Shown: piece after piece, positions 51,801 through 61,807 of the stretch | Layout: each line of letters starts with the position of its first letter | How positions within the stretch are numbered: the first letter of the stretch is position 1 | Assembly: GCF_016428855.1 (NCBI RefSeq) | Contig: NZ_JAELTN010000002.1 | Span: 1-64,000, forward strand | Direction of reading: 5' to 3' | Length of the DNA: 64,000 nt | Origin: Pedobacter sp. ASV28 | GTDB taxonomy: Bacteria > Bacteroidota > Bacteroidia > Sphingobacteriales > Sphingobacteriaceae | Notes under the pieces: generated by a model | Seen by the model: only the letters and a program-made list of their open reading frames with translations | Databases searched by the model: none | What the model was told of the DNA's origin: nothing | Position numbers and translations under genes: made by a program

Positions 51801-51825
51801 TATAAATAGAAAAACAGGATAATCA

Positions 51826-54789
51826 ATGTCAGACGACAAAACCATAATGTTATTAAAAGCAGCAAAGGAGCTTAACATAGGACTCGCTACCGCGGTAGAA
51901 TTCCTTGGTAAGAAGGGCTATGCTGTGGATAATAAGCCTAATACCAAACTCTCTAGCGAGATGTACAATACCCTTCTAAGAGAGTTTCAGGGAGATAAAA
52001 TTGTTAAGGAGGAGGCTAACCAAATTGTTATTGGCAAAATTCGTCGTGATGAACCTGAAGTTACCACAGAAAAAGCACCTGAGCCAACAAAGAAAAATCA
52101 AGACTTTGAAAATGAAGGTGTTTTAATTAAAAACCTCAACAATTTCGCTCCTGCTGTAGAAAAGCAAAAGGAAGAAAAACCAGCTGAGCCTGTAAAAGAG
52201 GAGCCCAAGGTGATTGTTGAAACCAAACCGGCCGAGCCCGTTGCAGAAGAGGTTTCTCTACCAGGTGTTAAGATCGTAGGAAAAATAGATCTCAATGATT
52301 TAAATCCGAAAAATAGACCTGCAAAAAAAGAAGAAACTCCTACTCCCGCTCCTGCTGCACCAGTTGCAAAAGAAGAAAAGCCTGTTGTGGAAGAAAAAAC
52401 AGAGGAAAAACCTATTGTTGCTACTCCAGAGCCAGTAAAGGCAGAGGAAAAACAACCTGTGCCAGAAGCTCCGAAACAAGAAGAAAAGCCCAAGGCGGTT
52501 GAACCACCTGCACCTGTCAAAGCTCCAGAAACAGAGGGACACGATGAAGTCATTAAGGCCCGTTCCGTAAAATTGTCTGGTCCGAATATTATCGGCAAAA
52601 TCGAATTGCCGGTTACTCCAGACAGAAGAAGCCAGCCTATTGCCTCTTCTAGTGATAGCGAGGCCGCTAGACGTAAGCGTAAACGCAAAAAAACACCGGG
52701 AAATGCTCCTCAAACGCCTAGCCAAACTGGCCAACAGACACAAGGTAACCAACCTCGTCCAACAGGCGTACCAAGTAATCGTCCCGATTTTAGAAATAAT
52801 AACCCACAGGGGGCAAGACCTAACTTTAGAAACAACAGGCCTGGAAGCACGCCTAGTGGCCCTAAAGAAGAACCTTCTGAAAAAGAAATACAAGACCAGA
52901 TCAAAGCAACACTTGCTCGTTTAAGCGGTGCTGGTAAATCTGGCAAATTTGCACAAAGAGCCAAATTACGCCGTCAGAAGCGTGATGATGTGGCTTTAAG
53001 TGCTGAAGAAGCAGCTTTAGAGCAGGAAATGCAATCTAAAGTACTAAAGGTAACCGAGTTTGTTACGGCAAACGAATTGGCAAACATGATGGATGTACCA
53101 GTGACCAAAATTATTGGTACCTGTATGAGCCTTGGTATGTTCGTATCGATCAACCAACGTTTAGATGCCGAAACATTAACCATTGTAGCTGACGAATTCG
53201 GTTATGAAATCCAGTTTGTAAAACCTGATGAAGAGGAAGATAATATCATAGAAGAAGAAGATTTAGAAGAAGATCTATTGCCTAGGGTACCAGTGGTAAC
53301 CATTATGGGACACGTAGATCACGGTAAAACTTCCCTGCTAGATTATATTCGTAAAGCAAATGTAGTAGCTGGTGAAGCTGGTGGTATTACGCAGCACATC
53401 GGCGCCTATAAGGTAACCACCAACACAGGTAAAGAAATTACATTCTTAGATACACCTGGTCACGAAGCCTTTACGGCCATGCGTGCCCGTGGTGCGAAAG
53501 TAGCAGATATTGCCATTATTGTTATCGCTGCAGACGATGCGGTGATGCCTCAGACCAAAGAGGCCATCAATCACGCGCAGGCGGCTGGTGTACCTTTGGT
53601 TTTTGCCTTCACTAAAATTGATAAGCCAGGAGCAAACACCGATCGTATAAAAGAACAACTTTCTGTCATGAATATCTTGGTGGAAGATTGGGGTGGTAAA
53701 TTCCAATCGCAGGAAATATCAAGTAAAAGCGGTCTAAATGTTGACCTATTATTAGATAAGGTATTACTAGAAGCCGAATTATTAGAATTAAAGGCCAATC
53801 CATCCAAACGTGCTACAGGTACGGTAATAGAGGCTACACTTGACAAAGGACGTGGTATTGTTACCACTATTCTGGTTCAGGGCGGTACTTTAAGAGTTGG
53901 AGATCCAATATTGGCAGGAAGCTATAGCGGTAAAGTGAAAGCCTTATTCAATGAACGTGGAGCTAAAGTAAATGAAGCTGGCCCATCTGTACCTGTACAG
54001 GTATTGGGTATGCAAGGTGCACCAACAGCTGGTGATCGGTTCAATGCCTTAGAAAGCGAAGTTGAGGCAAGAGAGATTGCCAACAAGCGACTACAATTGA
54101 TGCGCGAACAAGGTCTACGTACACAAAAGCACATTACTTTGGCCGAAATTGGTCGTCGTTTGGCTATTGGTAACTTTAAAGAACTGAACTTGATCATTAA
54201 AGGTGATGTGGATGGTTCTATCGAAGCCTTGGCCGATTCATTGCTTAAACTTTCAACAGAAGAAATACAAATCAACATCATTAGCAAAGCCGTAGGTCAG
54301 ATTTCCGAATCAGATGTATTGTTAGCGTCTGCATCTGATGCCATCATTATTGGTTTCCAAGTACGTCCTTCAACTGGTGCACGTAAATTGGCAGAGCAAG
54401 AACAAATTGATATTCGTTTGTACTCTATCATCTACGATGCCATCAACGAAATCAAAACGGCCATGGAAGGTATGTTGGCCCCTGAGTTTGAAGAGAAGAT
54501 TGTGGCCAATGTGGAAATCAGAGAGACCTTTAAAATCTCTAAAGTGGGTACCATTGCCGGATGTATGGTATTGGATGGCAAGATCAGCAGAAACAGTAAA
54601 ATCCGTATCGTTAGAGATGGCGTAGTGATCTATACTGGTGAACTAGCTTCTCTTAAACGCTATAAAGATGATGTAAAAGAAGTAGCTAAGGGTTATGAAT
54701 GTGGATTAAACATCCTGAACTTCAACAACATTGAAGTAGGTGACATTGTTGAAGCATACGAACAAGTAGAAGTAAAACGTAAGTTATAA
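51826..54789 (+). CDS. infB: Translation initiation factor IF-2
   Basis: A 987-residue GTPase that places fMet-tRNA on the 30S subunit. N-terminal IF2_N helix ([23 protein letters not shown]), a long low-complexity Pro/Glu/Lys linker (about 90-330), a second IF2_N-like region, then the G domain: [10 protein letters not shown] (P-loop), DTPGHEA, TKIDKPG, and the C-terminal C1/C2 domains ending [13 protein letters not shown]. Third gene of the rimP operon with its own promoter. A terminator follows. Confidence 0.98.
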   Translation: MSDDKTIMLLKAAKELNIGLATAVEFLGKKGYAVDNKPNTKLSSEMYNTLLREFQGDKIVKEEANQIVIGKIRRDEPEVTTEKAPEPTKKNQDFENEGVLIKNLNNFAPAVEKQKEEKPAEPVKEEPKVIVETKPAEPVAEEVSLPGVKIVGKIDLNDLNPKNRPAKKEETPTPAPAAPVAKEEKPVVEEKTEEKPIVATPEPVKAEEKQPVPEAPKQEEKPKAVEPPAPVKAPETEGHDEVIKARSVKLSGPNIIGKIELPVTPDRRSQPIASSSDSEAARRKRKRKKTPGNAPQTPSQTGQQTQGNQPRPTGVPSNRPDFRNNNPQGARPNFRNNRPGSTPSGPKEEPSEKEIQDQIKATLARLSGAGKSGKFAQRAKLRRQKRDDVALSAEEAALEQEMQSKVLKVTEFVTANELANMMDVPVTKIIGTCMSLGMFVSINQRLDAETLTIVADEFGYEIQFVKPDEEEDNIIEEEDLEEDLLPRVPVVTIMGHVDHGKTSLLDYIRKANVVAGEAGGITQHIGAYKVTTNTGKEITFLDTPGHEAFTAMRARGAKVADIAIIVIAADDAVMPQTKEAINHAQAAGVPLVFAFTKIDKPGANTDRIKEQLSVMNILVEDWGGKFQSQEISSKSGLNVDLLLDKVLLEAELLELKANPSKRATGTVIEATLDKGRGIVTTILVQGGTLRVGDPILAGSYSGKVKALFNERGAKVNEAGPSVPVQVLGMQGAPTAGDRFNALESEVEAREIANKRLQLMREQGLRTQKHITLAEIGRRLAIGNFKELNLIIKGDVDGSIEALADSLLKLSTEEIQINIISKAVGQISESDVLLASASDAIIIGFQVRPSTGARKLAEQEQIDIRLYSIIYDAINEIKTAMEGMLAPEFEEKIVANVEIRETFKISKVGTIAGCMVLDGKISRNSKIRIVRDGVVIYTGELASLKRYKDDVKEVAKGYECGLNILNFNNIEVGDIVEAYEQVEVKRKL

Positions 54790-54813
54790 TACTTTCGGGT
54801 ATTTAAAATATAG

Positions 54814-54839
54814 GGAGCGATGGTAATCGCTCCTTTTTT
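54814..54839 (+). terminator. Terminator of the rimP-nusA-infB operon
   Basis: Stem GGAGCGAT/ATCGCTCC (8 bp) with loop GGTA followed by six T, 24 bp after the infB stop. An upstream ATG for the next gene (54820) falls inside this hairpin and is rejected as a start. Confidence 0.88.
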
Positions 54840-54864
54840 ATGGGCGAACAGAAAAGAACTAAGA

Positions 54865-55950
54865 ATGGCTGAACATAATGCTGATGCAAATTCCTCAAAA
54901 AAAAACTTTGATTTTGTAGATACCATTAGATGTATCTCTATGATGGGTATTGTTTGGGAGCATAGTTCGGCCATCAGCATAGATCTTTATACCGACAAAA
55001 CTTCGCTCCTAGTGCAGTCCTTTTCTCTCCAGGCCTTTAAATTTGTAACCATTGCCTTTTTTCTTATTGGCGGATTTTTGATCAACCATAAATTTCAAGA
55101 ATATTCAGCCAAACAATATTTAAAGAATAGATTTAAGAACACGATAAAACCTTGGCTATTCTGGATGTTGCTTTTTGTGGCCCTAACTATCATTGATAGA
55201 TTAGTTGCTTGGCATAAGGGAAGTGACGTTGGACTGCTTTCTACTAATTTTCCGCTGTACTTTTATAAACTGATGAATATGACCCTATTCTTCAGTCCAT
55301 ATTGGTTTATCCTTAATTTTCTAATTTGCATTGCCATATTGCTTGTATTTAAACGGTATCTATATAAAACGTGGTTTGGAATTATTCTTGCACTGCTATC
55401 TTTAACCTATAGTCTAAATCTTCATTTTAGGTGGTTTGAAACTACGCATTCTGCCGCCCTTTTTGGTTTCGTTTTTTACCTTTGGCTAGGTGTTTATCTC
55501 AACAGGTACTTCGAAACCTTTAAACAATGGGTAGCCAGACTCTCTTGGGGTGCTATTTGGGCCGGCATTATCATTACTCTTGCCCTTTCCATGGCAGAAT
55601 CCTTCTATTTGATAAATACAGGACTAAAAGATGCCTACAATACCTTGAGAATAACCAATATCTTTTATTCTCTAATCGTGTTCGTAGCCTTGTTTAAGAT
55701 GGGACCAATTAAAGCAATACAGCATCTTCATCCAAGGCAAACCACTTTTGGTATTTACCTAATTCACTTTATCATTCTGGAAAGAATATTATATATGGTT
55801 TTCCAGCCTCTTGCGCTTGATTTTAGCCAATTTAATATTTGGGAGAATACGGGGATTACTTTTGCAAGATTTTTAGTGGCTTATGTTTCGTCGTTCTACA
55901 TTACCCTATTGCTAAATCGTACAAAACTTAAATGGATGGTAGGACAATGA
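54865..55950 (+). CDS. Membrane acyltransferase family 3 protein
   Basis: A 361-residue multi-pass O-acyltransferase. NFDFVDTIRCISMMGIVWEHSSA near residues 13-35 corresponds to the acyltransferase-3 N-terminal motif with the conserved His; about ten helices follow, with LIGGFLINHKFQEY and ITLLLNRTKLK at the end. Such enzymes O-acetylate surface polysaccharides. I chose ATG 54865 because the longer frame starts in the infB terminator. It lies beside the polysaccharide glycosyltransferases and is convergent with them, so it may decorate their product. Confidence 0.83.
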   Translation: MAEHNADANSSKKNFDFVDTIRCISMMGIVWEHSSAISIDLYTDKTSLLVQSFSLQAFKFVTIAFFLIGGFLINHKFQEYSAKQYLKNRFKNTIKPWLFWMLLFVALTIIDRLVAWHKGSDVGLLSTNFPLYFYKLMNMTLFFSPYWFILNFLICIAILLVFKRYLYKTWFGIILALLSLTYSLNLHFRWFETTHSAALFGFVFYLWLGVYLNRYFETFKQWVARLSWGAIWAGIIITLALSMAESFYLINTGLKDAYNTLRITNIFYSLIVFVALFKMGPIKAIQHLHPRQTTFGIYLIHFIILERILYMVFQPLALDFSQFNIWENTGITFARFLVAYVSSFYITLLLNRTKLKWMVGQ

Positions 55951-55952
55951 GG

Positions 55953-56822
55953 TTATTTTAATTTAAAAAAACTCAGCACTTTGTTTATTTTATAATTGAG
56001 CTTTCTTTTTTGTCTAAGTAAATTGACCTCGTTTTTCAATCTAAATACTTCATTCATGTAGAACTCATTATTGCTTTTCAGAAAGGATAGGTATAGATTT
56101 TTGTTGCTGATCACTTCATCAAGTTTTCGAAATGCCGTTAATTGATTTTCGTGCATAAACAAATGGTTACGGGTCATTCCAGCAGAACTCACTCTATAAT
56201 ACACCAAAGGTTCATCAATAAATATAGTGGTTAGCTTATTTTCGTAGATCTGCAACCAGAAAAACCAATCTTCCTTAGCTTTTAATTCTTCGTCAAATTG
56301 ATATTTTTCCACAAGTTTTGCAGGAAATAAGGCACAGTGGATCGGTATGGTAAAGCTTTTATCCCATTCTTTTAGAATGGCCTCCTGATTAAAATACATT
56401 TCCTTTAATAAGCAATAAGGAGGAAGTAGTGTCTGCTTTTTTTCATCAAACTCCTGAAAGTTTGTAATCACCACGGTTGGTCTTTCCTTATTGACACTCG
56501 CTATCGACTTCGAAAATTTTTGAGGGGCAAGATAATCATCGCAGTCTAAGAACTGAATATAATCTCCCGTTGCTTGCCTTAGACCATAATTTCTCGCAGA
56601 GCTGAGGCCACCATTCTCTTTTTTGAAGTACTTTATCCGCTCATCTGTTTTCTGCCAGGCTAACGCCTTTTCTTCTGTTTCATCAATACTACCATCATTT
56701 ACTAATATACATTCCCAATCGGTATAATCTTGTTGGCGTAAAGATCGGATGCATTCCTCTAAAAAGCGACCTTGATTATAGCAGGGCACAACTACCGAAA
56801 TCTTTAATTGGCTCTCCATCAA
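55953..56822 (-). CDS. GT2 family glycosyltransferase
   Basis: A 289-residue GT-A enzyme. N-terminal KISVVVPCYNQGRFLEECIRSL and VNDGSIDETEE, then FLDCDDYLAPQKF (DxD metal site) and a KAEDWFFW catalytic region. A basic amphipathic C-terminus (KLNYKINKVLSFFKLK) may attach it to the inner membrane. Last gene of the Galf cluster operon; its start overlaps the upstream GT2 by 4 bp. Donor and acceptor unknown. Confidence 0.88.
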   Translation of the reverse strand: MMESQLKISVVVPCYNQGRFLEECIRSLRQQDYTDWECILVNDGSIDETEEKALAWQKTDERIKYFKKENGGLSSARNYGLRQATGDYIQFLDCDDYLAPQKFSKSIASVNKERPTVVITNFQEFDEKKQTLLPPYCLLKEMYFNQEAILKEWDKSFTIPIHCALFPAKLVEKYQFDEELKAKEDWFFWLQIYENKLTTIFIDEPLVYYRVSSAGMTRNHLFMHENQLTAFRKLDEVISNKNLYLSFLKSNNEFYMNEVFRLKNEVNLLRQKRKLNYKINKVLSFFKLK

Positions 56823-57718
56823 CTTTTATTTTTGTAAATTTTAAACCCCGCTTTAATGCCTTTTAACATCTTGAAAATCAGCTCTCTTTTTTCCTTAAAT
56901 GTATATTCTTTTGCTTTTATAATGGTTTTTGCTTTTTTCCTAAAGTCTTTGCATAAGTTTCGATAGAAAATGGGGCTGTAGTTTCCTGGAAAATATCTTT
57001 TTAATGCCTTTTTTAACAAGAACAAGTTCCGATATTCATAATAAGCTTGCAAAGGCCTAATTTTAGTCGAAATCTCTTTCCTTTTACGATACATCTGTGC
57101 CGTTTTGGTATAGATGATATTCGTATATAAGTTTGCCAAAATACCGTACTCCGTGTCGTCGCCAGCAATAAAATATTCTTTTCTGGGATAACCTATTTTT
57201 TCTACCACAGAACGATGAATCAGCATTCCCTCAAAGCAGGCCGTATTAACAAAGCAATAATCTTTATGCTGTAGAGAAATATTATTGTGCAGTATAGGCA
57301 TGCAAGTTCTATAATCGAAATAATGCTCCCATTGAAAGACTTGGTTATTATCTTTAAATATCCTTAAAGGATGGATACATTTTGATATAGAAGTATATTT
57401 AAACAGCTGTTCCAAGCAATCGACGAAAGGTTCTACATCATCATCCATTACCCAAATCCATTCATAGTGCTGCTGATAAGCTTTTGCTATCCCTGTATGA
57501 AAACCTCCTGCACCACCAGTATTTTCTTGAAATACCAATTCTATTCTTTCCTCCTTCAGACTTTTCAAATATTCATCGGTACCATCGGTAGAACCGTTAT
57601 TCACAATAATGATTTTGTCTAGCCTTTGGCTTTGTTTTAGAACAGAATCTACGCACTCCTTTAGAAACTCTAAACGGTTGTAAGTAACAATAACGGCGCA
57701 AATTGATGTTTGATCCAT
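56819..57718 (-). CDS. GT2 galactofuranosyltransferase-like enzyme
   Basis: A 299-residue GT-A enzyme. CAVIVTYNRLEFLKECVDSVL and IVNNGSTDGTDEYL start it, then QENTGGAGGFHTGI, the motif seen in galactofuranosyl- and some rhamnosyltransferases, and WVMDDDVEPF (DDD metal site). With UDP-galactopyranose mutase two genes upstream, UDP-Galf is the likely donor. It begins 2 bp after the GT90 gene and overlaps the next GT2 by 4 bp. Confidence 0.85.
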   Translation of the reverse strand: MDQTSICAVIVTYNRLEFLKECVDSVLKQSQRLDKIIIVNNGSTDGTDEYLKSLKEERIELVFQENTGGAGGFHTGIAKAYQQHYEWIWVMDDDVEPFVDCLEQLFKYTSISKCIHPLRIFKDNNQVFQWEHYFDYRTCMPILHNNISLQHKDYCFVNTACFEGMLIHRSVVEKIGYPRKEYFIAGDDTEYGILANLYTNIIYTKTAQMYRKRKEISTKIRPLQAYYEYRNLFLLKKALKRYFPGNYSPIFYRNLCKDFRKKAKTIIKAKEYTFKEKRELIFKMLKGIKAGFKIYKNKS

Positions 57719-57720
57719 CT

Positions 57721-58569
57721 TTAATTATTGAGAAGTGCTTGAATTCTTTTTACGGCCTTCTGGTAGCTGAGGTTTTGCTTAGCATATTGATAGGCATTGT
57801 TGACAACATCGAGGTAGTACTCTTGACCTTTTTGCTCAACAAAATCTATCTGAGATGTCAAATCAGATAAATCGTTTTTTACTGGAATGAAGTGTTTATA
57901 AGGTTCCAACTCGAAATGATAATAGGATTTCCATTGCCGCTCTTGAATGAATAAAAGTCTTTTGGTATACAGCAGCAACTTTAATCTACCACTGTATCCT
58001 CGTCCTTCAAGATCTATGAGGTACCTATACTTTGTATGATCAGCTAATGAGATGTAAGTGTTTTTTTTATTTCCTTCCATGTATTGATCAACATAGGTGT
58101 TGTGGGCCTCAATTTTTTCAGGAAATTGTTCAGAAAGAGAAATGATCTTTTCTCTGATGGGATTGGTTTTTACGTTGCCAATCCAAAGCATTTTGTCGTA
58201 AACAAAAGGAACTTCTGAAGCAGCCGAGATTTTTTCAATCGTTGCTGTATAGTCTTCAATTCCAGCTTGTTGCCAGTGATCGAAAATAAAGTCTGGAAAA
58301 ACCGAGTTCAACTTCTCTTTGCTATCACAACAATAATAAAAATTATTTGCTTGTATTTCTCCCACAGGGAAATCTCCGGTATGTAGATTAAAGGACAACG
58401 CCTTAGCAGAAATGCCACACTTTATGGCATCCATCGTCATTTTTATAGAAGACTCTGCCCTGGTTTGAAATGAATTGAAATTTTCAATAGAAGAAACCTG
58501 ACCATCTTTGATCGCTATTTTTAACAGTTCCCTTGGTTCTTCCTTGGTCTTTTTGCTTTTAAACCACAT
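57721..58569 (-). CDS. GT90 (CAP10/LpsA-like) glycosyltransferase
   Basis: A 282-residue protein. The core YRYLIDLEGRGYSGRLKLLL and LFIQERQWKSYYHFELEPYKHFIPV match the GT90 family (CAP10, LpsA), which adds xylosyl or other sugars to capsules, LPS or proteins. FDHWQQAGIEDY is also in the expected place. It overlaps glf by 11 bp and precedes the GalfT-like gene by 2 bp, so it belongs to the same polymer pathway. Confidence 0.86.
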   Translation of the reverse strand: MWFKSKKTKEEPRELLKIAIKDGQVSSIENFNSFQTRAESSIKMTMDAIKCGISAKALSFNLHTGDFPVGEIQANNFYYCCDSKEKLNSVFPDFIFDHWQQAGIEDYTATIEKISAASEVPFVYDKMLWIGNVKTNPIREKIISLSEQFPEKIEAHNTYVDQYMEGNKKNTYISLADHTKYRYLIDLEGRGYSGRLKLLLYTKRLLFIQERQWKSYYHFELEPYKHFIPVKNDLSDLTSQIDFVEQKGQEYYLDVVNNAYQYAKQNLSYQKAVKRIQALLNN

Positions 58570-59671
58570 CGTTCTTAAAGTTTTTAGCTACCTCTAAAGC
58601 ACTCGCAATCACATGATGCATATCCATGTATTTGTAACTGGCCAATCTGCCCAAAAAAGTAACATTTGCAAGCCGTTCTATTTCCTCTTCATATTGACGG
58701 AGTATCTCCATATCGTTGCTTAAGCGTTTTGGATAGTACGGAATATCCTCTACAGCTGTCTCTTTGCTAAATTCCTTAAAGTATACCGTTTTTTCATGCG
58801 TTTCCCATGGGGTAAAATGTTTATGTTCATGAACCCTGGTGAAAGGCACTTCCTCATCAGCATAATTTATTACAGCATTTCCCTGATAATCTCCCGCTGC
58901 AGTATGTTTTTCAAAATATACGGTCCTGTATCCCAAACGGCCAAATTTGTAATCAAAAAATGCATCAACAGGACCAGTGTAGAAAACTTGATCATAAGCA
59001 GAAAAATCTACTTCAGATGGGACAAATTTTTGATTAAGCTTAACTGTTATATTCGGATGATCGAGCATTTTCTCAAAAATTTCAGTAAACCCATTTTTTG
59101 GGATTCCCTGAAGTGGCATTGCATAATAATTATCGTTATAATTAAATCTTACTGGCAGTCTTTTTAAAATACTGGCAGGAAGTTCACGAGGCTCGCAGCC
59201 CCATTGTTTTTTGGTGTAGCCGTAGAAAAAGGCGCTGTATAAATCTTTTCCTATAAATTTTAATGCTTGTTCTTCGAAATTTTGGGGCGTTTCTATCGTC
59301 TTGTCACTTACGCTTTCTATAAATGCCCTGGCCTCTACAGGAGAAAGTGTCTTTCCAAAAAATTGATTGATCGTATGAAGATTGATCGGCAGAGAATAGA
59401 CATTGCCTTTGTATATCGATTTCACACGATTGGTATAAGGCATCATTTCGCAGAATTGCTGAATGTAATTCCATACCTCTAAATTGTCCGTATTAAAGAT
59501 ATGAGGGCCATATTTATGGATGGTTACCCCGGTTTCTTTATCTCTTTCAGTGTAACAGTTGCCTCCTATATGATCTCTTTCTTCCCAAATTTCTATCAAA
59601 CTGTTTTTGCTCAGCTGTTCAGCAAGTACACTCCCCGCAAATCCGCTTCCTATGACAAGGTATTTCTTCAT
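58559..59671 (-). CDS. glf: UDP-galactopyranose mutase
   Basis: A 370-residue flavoenzyme converting UDP-Galp to UDP-Galf. FAD fold YLVIGSGFAGSVLAEQLSK, then DHIGGNCYTE, the family KYGPHIFNTDN and, further on, YTKKQWGCEPRELPASILKRLPVR and the active-site region GRLGYRTVYF. First gene of the cluster with GT90 and a GalfT-like GT2, which establishes that the surface glycan contains galactofuranose. Confidence 0.96.
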   Translation of the reverse strand: MKKYLVIGSGFAGSVLAEQLSKNSLIEIWEERDHIGGNCYTERDKETGVTIHKYGPHIFNTDNLEVWNYIQQFCEMMPYTNRVKSIYKGNVYSLPINLHTINQFFGKTLSPVEARAFIESVSDKTIETPQNFEEQALKFIGKDLYSAFFYGYTKKQWGCEPRELPASILKRLPVRFNYNDNYYAMPLQGIPKNGFTEIFEKMLDHPNITVKLNQKFVPSEVDFSAYDQVFYTGPVDAFFDYKFGRLGYRTVYFEKHTAAGDYQGNAVINYADEEVPFTRVHEHKHFTPWETHEKTVYFKEFSKETAVEDIPYYPKRLSNDMEILRQYEEEIERLANVTFLGRLASYKYMDMHHVIASALEVAKNFKNDVV

Positions 59672-59774
59672 TTATTAAAGATGATTTTAGATCAAAATAG
59701 AGAGCCAAAAGCTCACATTAACATGCAAACTTACAAAAAGATTTACTACTAAGGGGGTTAATAAAACAACGTTG

Positions 59775-60668
59775 TTATTTAAATCTTAAGGCAAAAAAAA
59801 GTCTACTGAACCAATTTCTCGGTTTTAAATCTGGGAAGTACTCAGGATAATGGAAAACCATAAGCCCAATGAAAAACAGGCTAAATCTCTTTTGGTAGGA
59901 GCACTTTATTTTTTTAATCAGCTTTTTATCTTCCTCCTTAAGATTTTTATAAAAAACAAATTCTTGTAGTTGAGTTTCCAATTCGGTATTTAAGGTACTT
60001 TTTGTTGCTTTTTTATCTTCACCATAGGCTTTGCCTATCACAGAAGCATTATGCATGCGGTGCAAGGTAAGGCATTGATTTATACATGTTGCCTTATGAT
60101 GATAGATCGCTACAAAACCCATCCACCAATCATAGTAACCTTTTTTAGGAATGGGTAGAAATTGCTCTATAAATGGCCTTGAAAACAAGGTAGTATGTCC
60201 AGTAACGGAATTGTACATCAGAATCCCTTTGAAGCTTCGGTTACTCAGTGAGAAATCTGGTTTCAAGATCTGAATATTCAGCGGAATTTCATCTATATCT
60301 ATTAGTTCCGAGTTGGAGAAGATGAGCCAATTATCCCCGATATTGTTGGCCAACACCTCAAGTTTATGAGGAAGCCATATATCATCTTGATCACTTATTG
60401 CAATATATTCTCCTTGACAAAGCCCTATGGCCTTTTCGAAATTCTTGTTGAATCCTAAATTCACATCGTTTTTATACGTTCTTATTTTAGGATGATTTTC
60501 CTTTAACTTTTCTAACCTTTCGTAAGTGCCATCGGTAGAACAGTCGTCCACTACCACAATTTCTATGTTTTCATAGCTTTGCTCTAGGATACTAAAAAGC
60601 TGTTTTTCTAGGTATGGACCAGCATTGTAGGTGCATAAGGCGATTGAAATTAAAGGCTTATTTTCCAT
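59775..60668 (-). CDS. GT2 family glycosyltransferase
   Basis: A 297-residue GT-A enzyme: ISIALCTYNAGPYLEKQLFSIL, VVDDCSTDGTYERL, and SDQDDIWLPHKL (DxD). The motif set resembles rhamnosyl/GlcNAc transferases of LPS assembly. It starts 2 bp after the preceding GT2 and lies 103 bp upstream of glf on the same strand. Confidence 0.88.
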   Translation of the reverse strand: MENKPLISIALCTYNAGPYLEKQLFSILEQSYENIEIVVVDDCSTDGTYERLEKLKENHPKIRTYKNDVNLGFNKNFEKAIGLCQGEYIAISDQDDIWLPHKLEVLANNIGDNWLIFSNSELIDIDEIPLNIQILKPDFSLSNRSFKGILMYNSVTGHTTLFSRPFIEQFLPIPKKGYYDWWMGFVAIYHHKATCINQCLTLHRMHNASVIGKAYGEDKKATKSTLNTELETQLQEFVFYKNLKEEDKKLIKKIKCSYQKRFSLFFIGLMVFHYPEYFPDLKPRNWFSRLFFALRFK

Positions 60669-60670
60669 TT

Positions 60671-61669
60671 CTATGCAAATAGGAGTTTTATGAACTGCTT
60701 AAGGTTAAACATGCGGAAAGAGAAAAGATCAGAAGAGATAAAGCTATTTAGCTTTTTGGCTTGCATGCTTTTTTTTAAGATTTCGTACCATTCCTTTAGC
60801 AATTGTTTTTCTAGTGCATTAACCTCAAATATTTGTTTTTCCCGATTAGCGTTTTTGATGCTTAAAAGGTGTGCTTCTATGCTGTGGGTTTGCGCTGCAT
60901 CTATATTTTGTTTTGGTCGTAATAATAAATGGTGATCATTCAATGTTTGGTCTGAAACTTCGTTGAACAAAAAAGACAAAAGATATCTCTCCGTTTTTAT
61001 TTCGCTCTGCACCATTTCATTGCGCTTCTTTGCTGAGATGCTCTCGTTATGGATCCGATATTTAATGCCATTATAATTTAGATTAATGACCTTGTGGTGC
61101 ATTGCAATTTGGGAAAACAGCAGGTAATCTTCAGCATATTCATAAGCCTTTGCATATCCAAAGCTTTTCATTACTTCGGCATCAGCCATTATGGTAGGAT
61201 GTATGAAAGCATTTCTAAACAGCTGTAGCGCCTTAACCCTAGCGGGAATATGAGGCCGCCTAATTTTGGCGGTTTCTTTCCCTTCGCTGTTTATTGCTAT
61301 CGCATTTGTTCCGCAAAGCTTATATCCAGTATTCTTAGCTAAAAATCGATACTGCACCTCTAATCGATCAAGACTTGCCATATCATCCGCATCCATCCTG
61401 GCAATATATTTTCCCCTACTTAACCTTAGCCCCTCATTAAGCGCTGCAACAATCCCTTGGTTCGTCTCATTGTTAATATAAACAATTCTATCATCATCAA
61501 AAGAACAAATAATTTCATGGCTAGAATCAGAACTACCATCATTGATAATGAGCAATTCAAAATTGCTAAAGGTTTGATTTAAGATGCTCTCCATAGCTTC
61601 TTTCAAATATAGCTCGCCATTGAATACGGGCATCAAAACAGTAACATCAATAGGCGTATCTTTTGTCAT
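60671..61669 (-). CDS. GT2 family glycosyltransferase
   Basis: A 332-residue GT-A enzyme: DVTVLMPVFNGELYLKEAMESIL, INDGSSDSSHEII, ARMDADDMASLDRLE (DxD). First gene of the minus-strand glycosyltransferase run and divergent from the GT4 gene, with 138 bp between the starts. Donor unknown; the C-terminus is basic and probably membrane-associated. Confidence 0.88.
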   Translation of the reverse strand: MTKDTPIDVTVLMPVFNGELYLKEAMESILNQTFSNFELLIINDGSSDSSHEIICSFDDDRIVYINNETNQGIVAALNEGLRLSRGKYIARMDADDMASLDRLEVQYRFLAKNTGYKLCGTNAIAINSEGKETAKIRRPHIPARVKALQLFRNAFIHPTIMADAEVMKSFGYAKAYEYAEDYLLFSQIAMHHKVINLNYNGIKYRIHNESISAKKRNEMVQSEIKTERYLLSFLFNEVSDQTLNDHHLLLRPKQNIDAAQTHSIEAHLLSIKNANREKQIFEVNALEKQLLKEWYEILKKSMQAKKLNSFISSDLFSFRMFNLKQFIKLLFA

Positions 61670-61807
61670 GCAGTCCTTAAAAGTTAAAAGGCAGGGTAAA
61701 AATAATATAAATAACCTTTGGCTTTACCATGTTGCTATGTTTTATTACTGATGTTTAGGATCGCTACATCTTAATTTATTTCGCATCTTTGAGTATCAAA
61801 GTTTATA

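Noticed and set aside
52098..52893. Two long minus-strand frames inside infB
   Set aside because: They are reverse shadows of the Pro/Glu/Lys linker of IF-2 and encode only low-complexity sequence.
54820..54864. Upstream start of the acyltransferase
   Set aside because: The ATG lies inside the infB terminator hairpin and the extra residues have no similarity to the family.
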